Part shown: positions 46,277 to 57,231 of the stretch, piece after piece
Layout of the letters: every line of letters starts with the position of its first letter
How positions within the stretch are numbered: position 1 is the stretch's first letter
Notes under the pieces: model-generated
Told to the model about the DNA's origin: nothing
Database searches by the model: none
The model's input: only the letters and a program-made list of their open reading frames with translations
Position numbers and translations under genes: made by a program
Source: Bryoerythrophyllum caledonicum
Taxonomy: Eukaryota; Streptophyta; Bryopsida; Pottiales; Pottiaceae
Direction: 5' to 3'
DNA length: 64,000 nt
Assembly (NCBI GenBank): GCA_963971425.1
Contig: OZ020523.1
Location: forward strand, 25,091,105-25,155,104

Positions 46277-47882
46277 TATTATCGGAGGTGGGGTTACGCG
46301 CACCTGTCAAATGATCTTGGGCTTGTTGAGGATAGTTCCCTGGTGGAAAGGGCATGGGAATTATCTTGTCCGGTCTACGACATACTTGGGTAGGGTGATT
46401 ACCCCCGCAGTTATCGCATACCACCCCACTTTCGACCCAACATTGCCCTGGTGCGTGTCTCTTGCCACACGGTTGATGGATTTCATACCGTGGTCTCGGA
46501 GGTCCCCCATAACCTTGGCTTGGAGATGCATAGCCTTGAGGCACGTAGCTAGTTACTGTCGGTGGTTGGTTCCTATGAGGAGGCACATACGGAGGTTGAG
46601 AAGCTTGGTGTTGGGGTGCTGCCACCGGAGTGGTACAAAAAGGGCTGGTGTGGCCTGGTTGACCACATTGAGTGCACCATAAGCCCGAAGCATGTCTACC
46701 GGATTCTATGGGTGGAGGCGTGGGGTTAGGGACTTGGTTCTTAATCAATAAGGCCATTTGGTCTTGCATGGCCTTGATTTGTTGAGCTAATTGATCCTGG
46801 AAGCCCTGTTGGCCTTGAAGGATTTCGTTCTTCATTTCCTCCTTCTATGTGCCCCGCTCCTCATGATAGGTGAGCTCAGGAAGGGCTACTGGTGGCCTAA
46901 CGTTCAAGGGTGGGGCGTAGTAGTTCCACGTAGGAACTTGTGCGCCTGTGGATCCTTGGTTACGTTCTAAGACTGGTCCCTTACCCTTGGCATGGATGGG
47001 TATGAAACTAGGAATATGGTGATCCTCCTTCCTCCACATGCGCTCTTGGTCTCGATCCACCTGCTCTATTAGCCTAGCTTGTGCCTTGGCCTCATCTAAC
47101 GATGCGGGGCGGACCTTCAAAATCTCCCTAATGGTTCCCTCATTGTTGAACCCTTGGATAAAGAACTGGGTTAAGGTGTCATTGGTGAGGAGGTTTCCCA
47201 CGAACCTTGTAACCACCAGGTCGAATCTCCTAATGTATGTCGTGATATCCTCCCCTGGACCTTGGCGTAGCGCGGCTAGGGCTGTGAGGGCATTACTTTG
47301 ACCTACTTCGGGTCTAAAGTGCTCCAAAAAGGCCCTTATGAGGCTATCCCAGTCCTGGAAGGTGTTGGGGGGGTGGTTCCTATACCACTCGTAAGCGGCA
47401 TCCTTTAAGGTACACGAGAACCACACTAGGAAATACCCGGTGTTGGTGATGAGACAAGTAGTGAGGAGCTCTAGAAACCGTTCCACATGTGCGGAGGGGT
47501 CTTCATCCCTAGTTCCTCTAAACGTGGGCAAATTGGGTGGCATAGGCGCCGCCTGTAAGCCTTCGGGTACTACAATTGGTAAACCCCTTGGCTGAACCAA
47601 GGGGTTGATGGGAGGCCGAACCGGGGGTGGCCCTCCAGAGGCCATGGTAGGGGTTGAGGTGTTGCCTCGTGGACTAGTGGTGTTGGTGGTGTTCACTGGA
47701 TCAAATGCAGGGATAAGGAAAGATGGGGGAAAAAGAAGGGGAGGAGCTGGGATAGCCTCTAGCTGAACCTCAAAGAATCCTTCCGCCGTGTCCTCAGTGA
47801 GTTCCCTAGACCTAGTCCTTTCACTCGCCGGTTCCCACGGTGGTGTGAGGGAAGGTTTTTGGGACCTTGTGGCACGGGACAT
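46277..47882 (-). mobile_element. Element A gag region
   Basis: Mirror of the gag of element B, with the same retrotransposon gag motif and both zinc knuckles. It is near-identical to 40046-41650. Confidence 0.88.
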
Positions 47883-49372
47883 CTACTCTAAAGTCTAAGA
47901 GAATCTTGTTGTGTGTTGATGATGGTCATGTTCCCCCGAAAGATTTTCCATCCAAGGTTTAAGGGTCGTGGGTGAAACTACACGAAGCACGGCCTAATTC
48001 GATCGGTGAGTGGATGTTTCCAACACTCCTACTCCCGATTCTATCACGAGGATGGACTGACCCAAGACCAAGACCCAATTTTTAGTGGTGGAGTTTTAGC
48101 TCGATGAAGCCGCCGAAGAATCCTATTAAGGACTACCCTCCAAGGGCAAACGACAAAAAGCTAACCGAATTGAGGGATGTCTCCACGAGCATCACCCCGT
48201 TGGAAAGCTGTCCCCCAACTGGCGCCACACGGTACAGATCCTTACTGTGGGGCTGACCCAGACCTCAATTTGATAAAAGGTGGGGTTCCTTAGTATCTTT
48301 GGTATCCCCCCTTCCACCTTTTACCACCTTGAACTAGGCATTACCCACTAGGAGGAAAACGACTCAATCACGGGACGGCATGCAACAAGGTGTGTATACA
48401 ATGTTATCACTGTGAAGAAGACATACCTCGATGCATCTCCAGCCACCCTGTCACCATTAGTTGAAGTCGACCGTGGACCTAATCGCACTCTATCGATGCT
48501 AAGGCCAACCAATAAGTCACATACAATGTTATAGAGGGGGATAACTTACCTTGAAGCAACTCCAGCCAATCCACTTGTTAGCACAAGATTTGTTGCATGC
48601 AATTTCGTGGTTGGCCAAACCTAGCGGTTCTAAGGCAAGTGTTCCACACGGCTCAAGTAGGAAATCAGGGTTTTCTAACCCTAGTGTGGTCACCACATCC
48701 AAGTTGGTCCTATTTACTACTCGTGGTCCTACAAAGAGGGTGTAGTGCACATACCGTACGCAGCGCTCCTTCCAAACAGCACCCCTACGTCTTGGATGCG
48801 TCCGCGACTCCAACTCCCCTCCAAGTGGCTCATTCACACATACATTGCCTTAACTTGCAACTTTTGATTCAACCATTCCAATTACACCAAGTTGTTCTTA
48901 CCTTGGTGGTTAGTCAAGCGCGGGGGGAAGAAAGGGGCGCCCTTGTCCCATACCCGGGCACTTGCACCCTTCCCCTTCGGCCTAGGAGCTCACTGGAATT
49001 CTTACGAACACCGTGGGAGGGCCTCAATCTTTCACTCCTAGGCCCCTTGCTCGACTCAAAGCCACAAGACTAGAAGGGGATCCTTCCAACACAAGGTGTT
49101 TTGTGGTTGGAAGGTCGGGAAACCACACTCCCTTCTAGACCCCCACCTTAAAACACAACTTGGCACGTTCATTCATTCACAAGACTTTCAAACATGCACA
49201 CAATTGGCACTCAATCAACCATTCATGAGCAAGGTTGGGCACTTACCTTTAAGCCACCCGATGCCGCTCCTTACACCATGAGTCTCTTAGCGTTTGTACC
49301 CCTACATCCAACGGTAGAATAATTAACACAATCAAACAATGAGCACGCCTCCTCCTGGCAGACGCACCAAAA
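47883..49372 (-). other. Element A leader (PBS to gag)
   Basis: Reverse complement of the leader of element B. It holds no independent gene. Confidence 0.6.
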
Positions 49373-51753
49373 TGTGAGCCAAATAAACCGCCCCCTAATG
49401 GGGTGGCTTATCTTGAACACAAGATCCTACATATGGGATGCAGCCCCTTGTGCAAACATACTTTAACCATTCATACAAGCATGATGACCCAAGGCGTGGT
49501 CACTTAAGAGGGTTCGTTAATAATTAGTGATGTGATGGCTGAATTGAGCCTTAGGTTGAATCCAACCTTTAGACAAGCGTAAATTCCGCCTCAAAGCTTT
49601 GTTTCCAATGTTTTAAAGCTCCATTAGGTTCAATTTTGCCTTGTGAACTTGATTAGCACCTTAACCACCAATTCCAGGCCCAAGTGCAACCCTAACAGCA
49701 GCAACCAGCAGACAGGCTCCTCTTTTTATGTTAAAAGTTTAATTCTTCATTATCTTCGTGATTATGACTCCGTTTTTTACGTTTGTTTTTTGTACTCTTA
49801 TTAGTTTTTCTTGCTTAACACGATGGCAGCCTTCAATTGATCATTTGACTCGACCCTGGACCTCCCAGCCAGCGACCAGCAGTGCACCTTCAACATATGA
49901 CTTTATTCAAGATCATGCACCACATTCCTATGCATATATCACATTCATTCACAGAAGAATCCACCCCAGCCTTACTAAGAGTAAGCGTCCAGCTGTGTTC
50001 ACTTACTAATGGCGCTCTAATCGGTTATTTAGTTGAATATATAGCAAACCCTAATTCTACCGAAAAATTGGCAGCGCTTCCGCGTGGTTTTTGTATTTAG
50101 AAAATTAGGGTTCAAGTCATACACATGGAATTGAAGAGGTTCGAGGGAGAAAAGAAAAGGGCTCCCTGAGTTAATTCGGTTCACCCTCCATCCTTAGCCT
50201 TCGACTTGCTTGGTCAGCTCGTGATCTTGCTCCTCTTGTTCAGCTCGTGATTTTGCTCCTCTTGTTCAGCTCGTGATCTTGCTCCTCTTGTTCAGCTCGT
50301 GATCTTGCTCCTCTTGTTGGTGCTCTTCACTCCGCAGCCCGTATCTTCGTTGTCACAGCTCCGATCCGCGCGTTCTTGAGCTTGTTAGAAAGCCAACGTT
50401 CTAATCTATCTATTCCTAAAATCTTAGCCCGATTGGACAAGAACTCCGCTACTGACGAGGGAAAACCTGAGGCCGTATGAGATCCGCCACCGATCCTCCA
50501 GCTGGTCGTCCTCACTCTGCCGCCCGTATCTTCGTTGTAACAGCTCCGATCCGCACGTGTTTGAGCTTGTTCGAAAGCCAACGTTCTAATCTATCTACTC
50601 CTTAAAATCTTAGCCGGATTGGACAAGAACTCCGCTACTGACAAGGGAAAACCTGAGGCCGTATGAGATCCGCCACCGATCCTCCAGCTAGTCGTCCTCA
50701 CTCTGCCGCCCGTATCTTCGTTGTCACAGCTTCGATCGGCGTGTTCTTGAGCTTGTTGGAAAGCCAACTTTCTAATCTATCTACTCTTCTATTTTCGCAA
50801 CGATTGAATCACATTCCAGCCCTCAGGAGGGGGAAATCTGAACCCTACCTCTCTCTCTCCTTCCACACACCTCTCACGGTTTCTTAGCTCCTACCACACA
50901 CCTCTCTCACTCCTACCTCCCACACTTCCAAATGAGCGCCTCCAAGGGGGTAACCCCAAGGCCCTTGCTCCCTTCTTTGTTCCCAAGGTCGTTCCCTTCG
51001 TCGTTCACAGCCGCCAATTTGGGTGGGCACATTAATGGTCACACTAAACAACTAGTAACTAAAAAGCAATAATTCACTAGCCACCCTTGCATTTAACACA
51101 AGTGGGTGTCCCACTAACCAAGGAATATCTAAATCTAAACTTTGACTCCATGCCACATGTGTGTGCATGATCTCAAGAAGTGAGCTATTAGGTAATTTTC
51201 AAAGGTGCAAAAATCTAATTTAACCTACCTAAATTGAATTCCCCTTGCTTGGGGTAATTCCTAATTTACTTAGTGATTGATGAGGATTCTTTTCCACTTC
51301 TTTTGGACCCTTTTGACTATTATTTTAAGGGCTTTTAACGCCCCATTCTTTTTCTTTTCTCCTCACCATCCTCCTTCTTCTTCTCCCATTTTTTTTGGTT
51401 TCGTGATTTCTTCATCGTGACCGAATATGGTCTACAACTCGATAGGAGGTAAATTCTTCTTCACCACTACTCATTTTAATTCTTTTCTAATTTTCTTTTG
51501 TCTTTTTTTCCTTCTCTCTTTGCTTTTCTTTTCAGGTTTATTCCCCTTTTTTTTTCTTCCTTTTTGGCTAACTACATATATTCCACGATTGCCCATAAAT
51601 GGCTCCTCTTTTAGTGAGGGGAAAGGCCACTTGGCCATTTTAATCAAAAAACCACGAGCTAGTCCATGGGATAACCCATTTTCACCACTCATTAGCCTTA
51701 ATGGACCCGACGTGAGGTCCATTCATCACCGTGAGCCGTTTTTGCGGCTCACA
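49373..51753 (-). repeat. LTR of element A, 5' copy (about 2.38 kb)
   Basis: Same ends as the 3' copy, with about three units of the 185-bp repeat against six in the other LTR. It is followed by the target duplication CTCAC (51754-51758). Confidence 0.9.
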
Positions 51754-51855
51754 CTCACTACAAACAATTGCTGGTACGAAAACTCAGCTATTATAACTTC
51801 AAATCATACGAACGAAGTAAATGACATCCATAAAATCGTACTAGTAAAAACCGAT

Positions 51856-52045
51856 ACTTTAGCTCGAGTCGAGCTAAAGTGACATCAAAAGAGCATAGGC
51901 AAGACCTCTTTGAAACCAAGCAGTCAGAAAGGGAAGAAACAGTTTAGCTCGAGTCGAGCTAAAGTGACACCAAAAGAGCATAGGCAAGACTCCTTTGAAA
52001 CTAAGCAGTCAGGAAGGGAATAAACAGTTTAGCTCGACTCGAGCT
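51856..52045. repeat. 84-bp tandem repeat, each unit carrying the palindrome
   Basis: Units begin at about 51856, 51941 and 52025 with TTAGCTCGA-S-TCGAGCTAA, followed in the first two by a shared gacaccaaaagagcatagg-type tail. They lie in an intron just beyond exon 5 of the ParB/methyltransferase-like gene. Confidence 0.85.
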
Positions 52046-52064
52046 AAACTGCAGGGATGCTTAC

Positions 52065-53431
52065 CACACTCGTTGTCAGTAATTTCGTCCCGCCAAACGG
52101 CTGGACAACAGAATCCCCCTCTTGCAGAATAGCTCCAGGACCTTGATGAAGAACTCCATCCTCAGCTCGTTCAAATTCATGGAGTACGCCAACTCGTTGT
52201 ACTTGCGCAGCTTCGTGTACATCAAATGCTCTGGAGCTGCGTAGATCTTCTTTACGGCCGGGATCACCGTAAGCTCCTTCTTGAAAAGAAAGAGGAGCCG
52301 AACCGGGTCTAGAGCGTTGTTGGTCTTCCGCGCGAATCCTCCGAGGCGCTCGTTCTCGGAGGGAAGATACTTCAACTGCAGCACATCGTATGCATGGCAC
52401 AACGACGGGCCCTCAGCAAACGCTGTCACTTGAAGGTGTGACTGCTCGTTGCCGCAAATGAAGAGCCAGGCTGGAAGATCGGTGAGGGGAGGCTGCCCTT
52501 TCGATGCGAACATCGTCATGAACTCGTCGAAGAAGGGCCTCTCCAACGACGACGATGACGTCCCAGAGAACCCAGGGATGTTCCGGAAGTCGATGATGCC
52601 GAGCTTCACATTGCAGCCCAGGTTGCGCCACGAATCCGAAGGCAACGTCTCGAGCGAATTCGTTGCCGCCTTGTAAGAACGGAAGTGCAGGGCTCCTACT
52701 GGTGAAACGAACCGCGACCGCACATCGATGAAGACTCTGAAGAACTCCTTCGCGTACGGAGAGAGATCTTCACATTTGCAGTTGCGAAACTGCGTCTGCC
52801 TCGAGTTAGCGTAGTATGAATCCGGTGGACCCCAATCCAAGAGGGTCCGCTTGGAGGCCTTGCTGACGTTGTAGTTCTTCTTGAACGTTCGCCGGTTTGA
52901 ACGTCTGTACGCTCCAGTGCTGTTGAAGAAGGCCAGCTCCGGCCTGATCGATTGAAGCTCCATCCGAGCGACCTCCTTCCTCTTCCTCTGATCCACCCAG
53001 TCCCGGGCTGTATAGCAATCCTCCAGCGCAGAATTTGGCAGCTTGATGACCACCTTAGGGTAGAACAGTTTTCGGGATGGCCCTGACCGATTGAGAATGT
53101 GCTTGCACATTTTTGCGTGATCGGCTTCGGTCATGTTGCCGAGAAACTTGAAGAACTCGCGCGTCAGGACCCCATCCTTCTCAGGAACCCAAGACTTAGC
53201 GTCCTTGAACTTTGCCAAGGGCGTCGAAGTTGAATCGACGTTGATGAGGTCGCCATGCGCCGCAGAAGAGATGACATCGGACCAGAGCTCGAAGGTCTCA
53301 TCTGTCGCGGTAATGATCTTCACCTTGTTCGTAATTGAAAGCTCCTTCGTCTTCCCGGCTTTCTTGAGCGCCGCCCGGCTCTTGGCAACGTCGATCATTG
53401 CGAAGCGCTCACGAACCGCGTTAAGAAATGG
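52065..53431 (-). CDS. ParB/methyltransferase-like gene, exon 5: amino-methyltransferase-like domain
   Basis: The acceptor CTGCGCAG is at 53432-53434 and the donor GTG|GTAAGC ends the exon at 52065. It encodes about 455 residues. A catalytic-motif-like TLLDWGPPDSYY lies near 52850. The C-terminus (ELAYSMNLNEL, then VLELFCKRG, then DSVVQPFGGTK) resembles the GDxVxDxFxGxGT SAM-binding motif of N4/N6 amino-methyltransferases, in catalytic-then-SAM order (beta-type). The last about 20 residues need a frame change at a G-run near 52115: the exon length is 1 nt short of phase 0, and without it the frame meets TGA 52076-52078. The DPPY motif is divergent, so activity is uncertain. Confidence 0.6.
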
Positions 53432-53509
53432 CTGCGCAGAACATAAAAGGGTCGTTTGAGTATACAATAAAGCAGGAATACAAACATGTCCAGTAGGGTC
53501 CAAATACTG

Positions 53510-53635
53510 CAAGTTAGCTCGAGTCGAGCTAACTTGCGACCCATGAGCAGACAATGACGATTTCTTATCTATACCTATGATTGTACAGATACATAGCGAA
53601 TTTGCACTTTAGCTCGAGTCGAGCTAAAGTGCATG
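53510..53635. repeat. Two palindrome copies in intron 4
   Basis: TTAGCTCGA-S-TCGAGCTAA copies at about 53515 and 53609, about 95 bp apart, in the short intron between exons 4 and 5. Confidence 0.85.
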
Positions 53636-53656
53636 ACATTAGTTAAGATATATTAC

Positions 53657-54743
53657 CTCAAACCTCTTGTCATTTGCAATCTCCGCTACCGTTCTCCGAC
53701 CTGACTTGTGAGAACCGCGAACGCCTGTGGCGGAGTGCTTTGGCATTGGTCTCCCAGCTTGGATCCACAAAGCACGGGAGCCAAGGATATTTGTTGCCCA
53801 CGTCAGCTTGAACTGGACCAAGTGATTCACACGATTATAATACGCGGAAATCTTCCTCACCTTCTCCGGATCTTGCGTCCAGACAATGTAACATTGCCAT
53901 GTTCGGAAGTGCCTTCTCATCACCTCCGGAATGTTGCCGTTAATCATCTTCTTTGAGGCAGTAATGCAGTGCTGGCCGTTGATGATGTAGAAGTCGCAGT
54001 CGCTGAGCTCCTCCACAGTCGTCGGCATAGTGTCGAGCTTCGGCATGACGCAGAGAGTCTGCTTCTGCGTCTTGTCTGGCATTTGGAGGTAGTAATGCTT
54101 CAACTCCTCCATGCCCTGAGGCTCGAACGCACGGATCGTCTACTCCGGCGGTGCATTATACAACCTCATCACGTCAAGCTCGATCTTCATCTCTCTGTCG
54201 CCTTTGAAAAAGCAGCTCTGACACTTCGTCTAGAATTTCTGGTAAATCTGTTGGACGTTGTTGTAGTCGATTGTCTCTCCGTATCCGAGCGCCTTAGGGA
54301 GCTCCGAGAGTGCAGAGGCCATCGAATTGGCTAGCTCCTCCTCCGATACGAGCTTTGACTTCTTTCTTGAAGAGGTTTCCGGCTTTTTGGCAGCTGAGCG
54401 CTTCTTGACGGGGGAAGCAGACAGCGTGTTGCGCAGAGTGCTTCGACTTATTCTCGCACCTGGAGTTCTAACCGGTACCGACGCTTGACTCATGCCCTGG
54501 CTACCGGTCACGGCCCCCGAAACCGTTGAAAGTTCTATCGGGCATCTTGCCGCGATATTCTTCGCCTTATCTAGAGCGGCAAAGGTACTCATTCTAGATA
54601 AAATGACGCACAGTTTATTAGCTATAGCCTTTGCTTTCAGTGGCTGTCCGCTACTAGTCTCCCATTTCTTAAGGGAGATCTCATGCTCGACCTGAGTCAC
54701 TATTTCCTCAAATTTGGAAGACCTAAGAGAATCGACTAAATCC
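53657..54743 (-). CDS. ParB/methyltransferase-like gene, exon 4: ParB/Srx-like domain
   Basis: Ends at a TTTGAG|GTAATA donor (53657) in phase 0. The first half is Ser/Lys-rich with a nuclear-signal-like KKRSAAKKPE and RKKSKL. Then comes a ParB-type segment: APPE-x-TIRAFEPQGM, a helix (MEELKHYYLQM), LCVMPKL, and the hallmark YIINGQHCITASKKMI (about 53985-53940), equivalent to the ING.HR..A motif of ParB. A basic C-terminus (GSHKSGRRTVAEI) follows. TAG codons lie at 54230-54232 and 54140-54142 with no frame change, and Gln fits both. ParB domains bind CTP/DNA or act as nucleases. In phages and mobile elements they are often fused to DNA methyltransferases, as seems to be the case here. Confidence 0.6.
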
Positions 54744-54767
54744 AGGATACAGAAGGGAGATGAACTA

Positions 54768-55537
54768 TCATACTACTAAAATCATAATCCACGCAGTGAA
54801 CCACGTAGTCAACCGTGCGGTGAACTACATAAACAGTGCAGTCAAACGCGCAGTTAATTGCGTAGTCAACCGTGCAATGAACCATGTTACCTTTTTTATT
54901 ATTTATAGTTTGTATTATAAAAACTACATTATAATGGTTGGACATATGCGTTGCAAAGCAAGCGCCAATTGCAAGGAACGGTGCAGCCAACCGCACAGTG
55001 AATCATGTTACCTTTTCTTTAATATAGTTTGTAATATAAAACCACGCAATGAAGTTGGAGTTGTGATCTTGGAGGTTGGCATACAAAGTTGGAGTTGCAA
55101 AATTGCATATTCGAGTTGTGGAGATTGAAATTACAAGTTTTGAGGTGAGATTGCAAGTTTTGAGATTGTAATTGCAAATTGAGTTTGTGGGTGTATAAAA
55201 TTGAGATTGTAATTGCAAGTTGAGTTTGTGGGTGTGTGAAATTTGCATTTGTGTGTTGCAATTTGTGCTTACCCAAAATAAATTTGAAACTCTTAATTAC
55301 AAATTTGACGTTCATAACCTTTTTGAAATTCCATGTTAAAATGCAAAAAAATCTAAAACGTAATTAATTTTTTTCTATTCTATTCTATTACATTATTAAA
55401 ATTCATGCGTAGGTTTCAAAGATATATTTATATTTTATGTAGATTGTTGTTACCTTTCTTTTTTTAATATTTTGTGATTTAAAAACTACATGAAAATGGT
55501 TGAACTAATGCGTTGCAACGCAAGCGCCAATTGCTAG
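54768..55537 (+). mobile_element. Helitron D (770 bp) in an intron
   Basis: Starts A|TCATACTACTAAAATC at 54768. It ends with a GCGTTGCAACGC hairpin, then AAGCGCCAATTG, then CTAG at 55537, followed by T. The 3'-end sequence also occurs internally at about 54908-54972 (GCGTTGCAAAGC variant), so the element may be a composite. It is AT-rich, non-coding and non-autonomous. Confidence 0.7.
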
Positions 55538-55545
55538 TTGTTTAC

Positions 55546-55873
55546 TATTATAGTAAAGAAATACGGATCTAAGGACTCGGTGGTCGTCTCACACGACAAC
55601 TTAACGTGATCGTTATCTTCGTGGACTACATCAGGAACTTTGGTCTTGAAGTCGATGTGCTGGGGATCGACGATAGCACCAGCGAAGGTCTGACCAAACA
55701 CTAAATGATCCGTATAGGTCGCCCACAGAAGCGTCTACTTCAGTGTCATCGATGGGTCCTTCAGCTCCCAGCAATCTAAGTGGTTGTTGTCGTCCCCATC
55801 GTCATCGTCAACGTCGACAGGCTTTGGCTGGAAGAAGTCCTGCAGCTGCGACACCATCCTGTCCCTCTCAGAT
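55546..55873 (-). CDS. ParB/methyltransferase-like gene, exon 3
   Basis: Starts after a TTTGTGCAG acceptor (55874-55876). It encodes about 109 residues: MVSQLQDFFQPKPVDVDDDD, WELKDPSMTLK, then TLLWATYTDHLVFGQ and an FAGAIVDPQHIDFKTK stretch. TAG 55735-55737 interrupts it between SMTLK and TLLWA, where Gln fits. It is too broken for a simple open-frame scan but clearly coding-like. The donor at ATA|GTAAAC is tentative, and phases to its neighbours are not fully resolved. No domain was recognised. Confidence 0.5.
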
Positions 55874-55943
55874 CTGCACAAACACGAAACAGAGCAAAGA
55901 TATTAGATTGCTCTAATGATCATCCGATTAGGACGGCGAGGTC

Positions 55944-55972
55944 ACACATTAGCTCGACTCGAGCTAAAGTGT
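55944..55972. repeat. Palindrome copy
   Basis: TTAGCTCGA-C-TCGAGCTAA in the intron upstream of exon 3. Confidence 0.85.
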
Positions 55973-56048
55973 ACCATTATTCAAGTATGTGAATAATACT
56001 TTGCAACAGAATTTAGACATTTAGAACGTTCTCTTAGATGCTTACAAT

Positions 56049-56210
56049 CAACTCACGTCTACTTTCCGTTCACTTCTCAGAAATGTGGGAGAGCTTCAGT
56101 TCCCCTTAAATCACTCACGAACCTCACTGTTAGAGGTTCTCAAGTGGTTGAAGCGGGACTGAAGCTCTTGCTCGATTTATGAGAGGTGAACGGAAAGTAG
56201 ACGTGAGTTG
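56049..56210. ncRNA. Long foldback hairpin 1 (MIRNA-like or MITE-like)
   Basis: Arms of about 77 nt pair at roughly 80%, starting CAACTCACGTCTACTTTCCG on the left and ending in its complement on the right, with a loop of fewer than 10 nt. It contains GAGAGCTTCAGTTC / GACTGAAGCTCTTG. Transcription is not shown. Confidence 0.5.
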
Positions 56211-56273
56211 AGTTAGGAGACTGCAATTACACCAATGTATCAATGTTATATTCAAGTTTTAGCTTCATCTTTT

Positions 56274-56790
56274 GCTCAACTCGAGCTAAAGTGCTCATGC
56301 ATGGAATGCATAGCTGAACAGTTCTGACACTTGCAGTATTCATTCAAACGACTTTCCTATACATTTCTATTCAAATCATGGCTACTTCTCGTTCAACTCT
56401 CAGAGCTGCGAAAGAGCTTCAGTTCACGCTTCAATCACTCACGAACATCACTCTTTGAGGTTCTCAAGTGGTGGAAGCGAGAGTGAAGCTCTTGCACACA
56501 TTTGAAAATATAACGAGAAGTGGACATGAGTTGGGTCGTTGGTATCATTGGATTACTATACATTTGGACTGTGTAAAGTCCGAATGTTGTTGTGTTTGAG
56601 TTGTTCTTTATGTTTATTGTCTCACTCTTTAGCTCGATTCGAGGTAAAGTGTATAGGCTTTACAGAGAGGCCATGTTTTATTTCAAACCCAGTGTTTAAG
56701 AGTTTATATTAAGATTTTATTTCGAGGAGTCGCTTTTAGCGCAACCAAAGACGTACTCAGTCGTACATTTTAGCTCGAGTCAAGCTATTA
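56274..56790. repeat. Three degenerate palindrome copies
   Basis: Copies near 56274, 56628 and 56770, each with one or more mismatches in one arm. They flank hairpin 2. Confidence 0.7.
56374..56532. ncRNA. Long foldback hairpin 2, paralogue of hairpin 1
   Basis: Same architecture and loop region. The best-conserved parts between the two hairpins are GAGGTTCTCAAGTGGT and TGAAGCTCTTGC on the right arm and AGAGCTTCAGTTC with AATCACTCACGAAC on the left. The outer stem is more diverged. Confidence 0.5.
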
Positions 56791-56820
56791 TGTGACCTCG
56801 ATAGTGTATTACAGTCTACA

Positions 56821-57053
56821 CTTTAGCTCGACTCGAGCTAAAGTGGGACTTTTCTGTCCACATTTGGCCGACTTTAGCTCGACTCGAGCTAAAGTGTGCC
56901 TCCACTGTGCACTAATATCCACACTTTAGCTCGAGTCGAGTTAAAGTGTGGCCAAAGGTGCACAGAAAAGGCCCACTTTAGCTCGACTCGAGCTAAAGTG
57001 TGGACAATAGTGCAATATGGATTTCCGACATTAGCTCGACTCGAGCTAAACTG
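56821..57053. repeat. Palindrome array, 5 copies at 51-53 bp spacing
   Basis: TTAGCTCGA-S-TCGAGCTAA starts at about 56822, 56873, 56925, 56977 and 57031. The outer bases extend the palindrome (CACT...AGTG). Intervening DNA is partly shared (GTGTGG, TGCAC). Confidence 0.92.
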
Positions 57054-57159
57054 TGTTCAATGAATAGCGTATTTATCGCAGATTGTACAGATTCGTCATT
57101 CGTTACATGATACTGAAGGCGTAGGGTTTAGGGCTCCTAGGTGAGAGTATGGATTTTAC

Positions 57160-57217
57160 CTTTCAGCCATTGCTTATGAACCTTAATCCCAGACAAATTC
57201 TGCTGGAACTAGACTTC
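57160..57217 (-). CDS. ParB/methyltransferase-like gene, exon 2 (58 nt)
   Basis: Acceptor TTGTTGTTGCAG, donor AAAG|GTAAAA. In phase 0 it reads EV-x-FQQNLSGIKVHKQWLK with x = TAG 57209-57211. The phase matches the preceding exon. The alternative frame has two TAA codons. It is a small exon supported by splice signals only. Confidence 0.45.
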
Positions 57218-57231
57218 CTGCAACAACAATT

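Larger units (their letters stand above)
30229..51753 (-). mobile_element. Ty3/gypsy LTR retroelement A, minus orientation, with element B nested inside
   Basis: Bounded by LTRs (30229-33147 and 49373-51753) that start TGTGAGCC and end GGCTCACA, with a 5-bp target duplication CTCAC on both sides. The inside carries gag (46277-47882) and pol (33292-36012) on minus, separated by element B. Stretches of the two LTRs compared by eye differ by about 1%, so the insertion is young. The coding part looks incomplete, so A is probably non-autonomous. It sits in an intron of the ParB/methyltransferase-like gene, in the same orientation as the gene. Confidence 0.92.

Noticed and set aside
52044-52400. 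118-codon minus frame overlapping the methyltransferase exon
   Set aside because: Mostly a shadow frame. Only its last about 20 residues are meaningful, as the continuation of exon 5 past the G-run.
56821-57053. CRISPR-like array of about 28-bp repeats with about 24-bp spacers (also 63052-63310)
   Set aside because: Repeats are fully palindromic, spacers are partly shared between units, copies also occur singly and in introns, and the setting is a plant nuclear genome with no cas genes.
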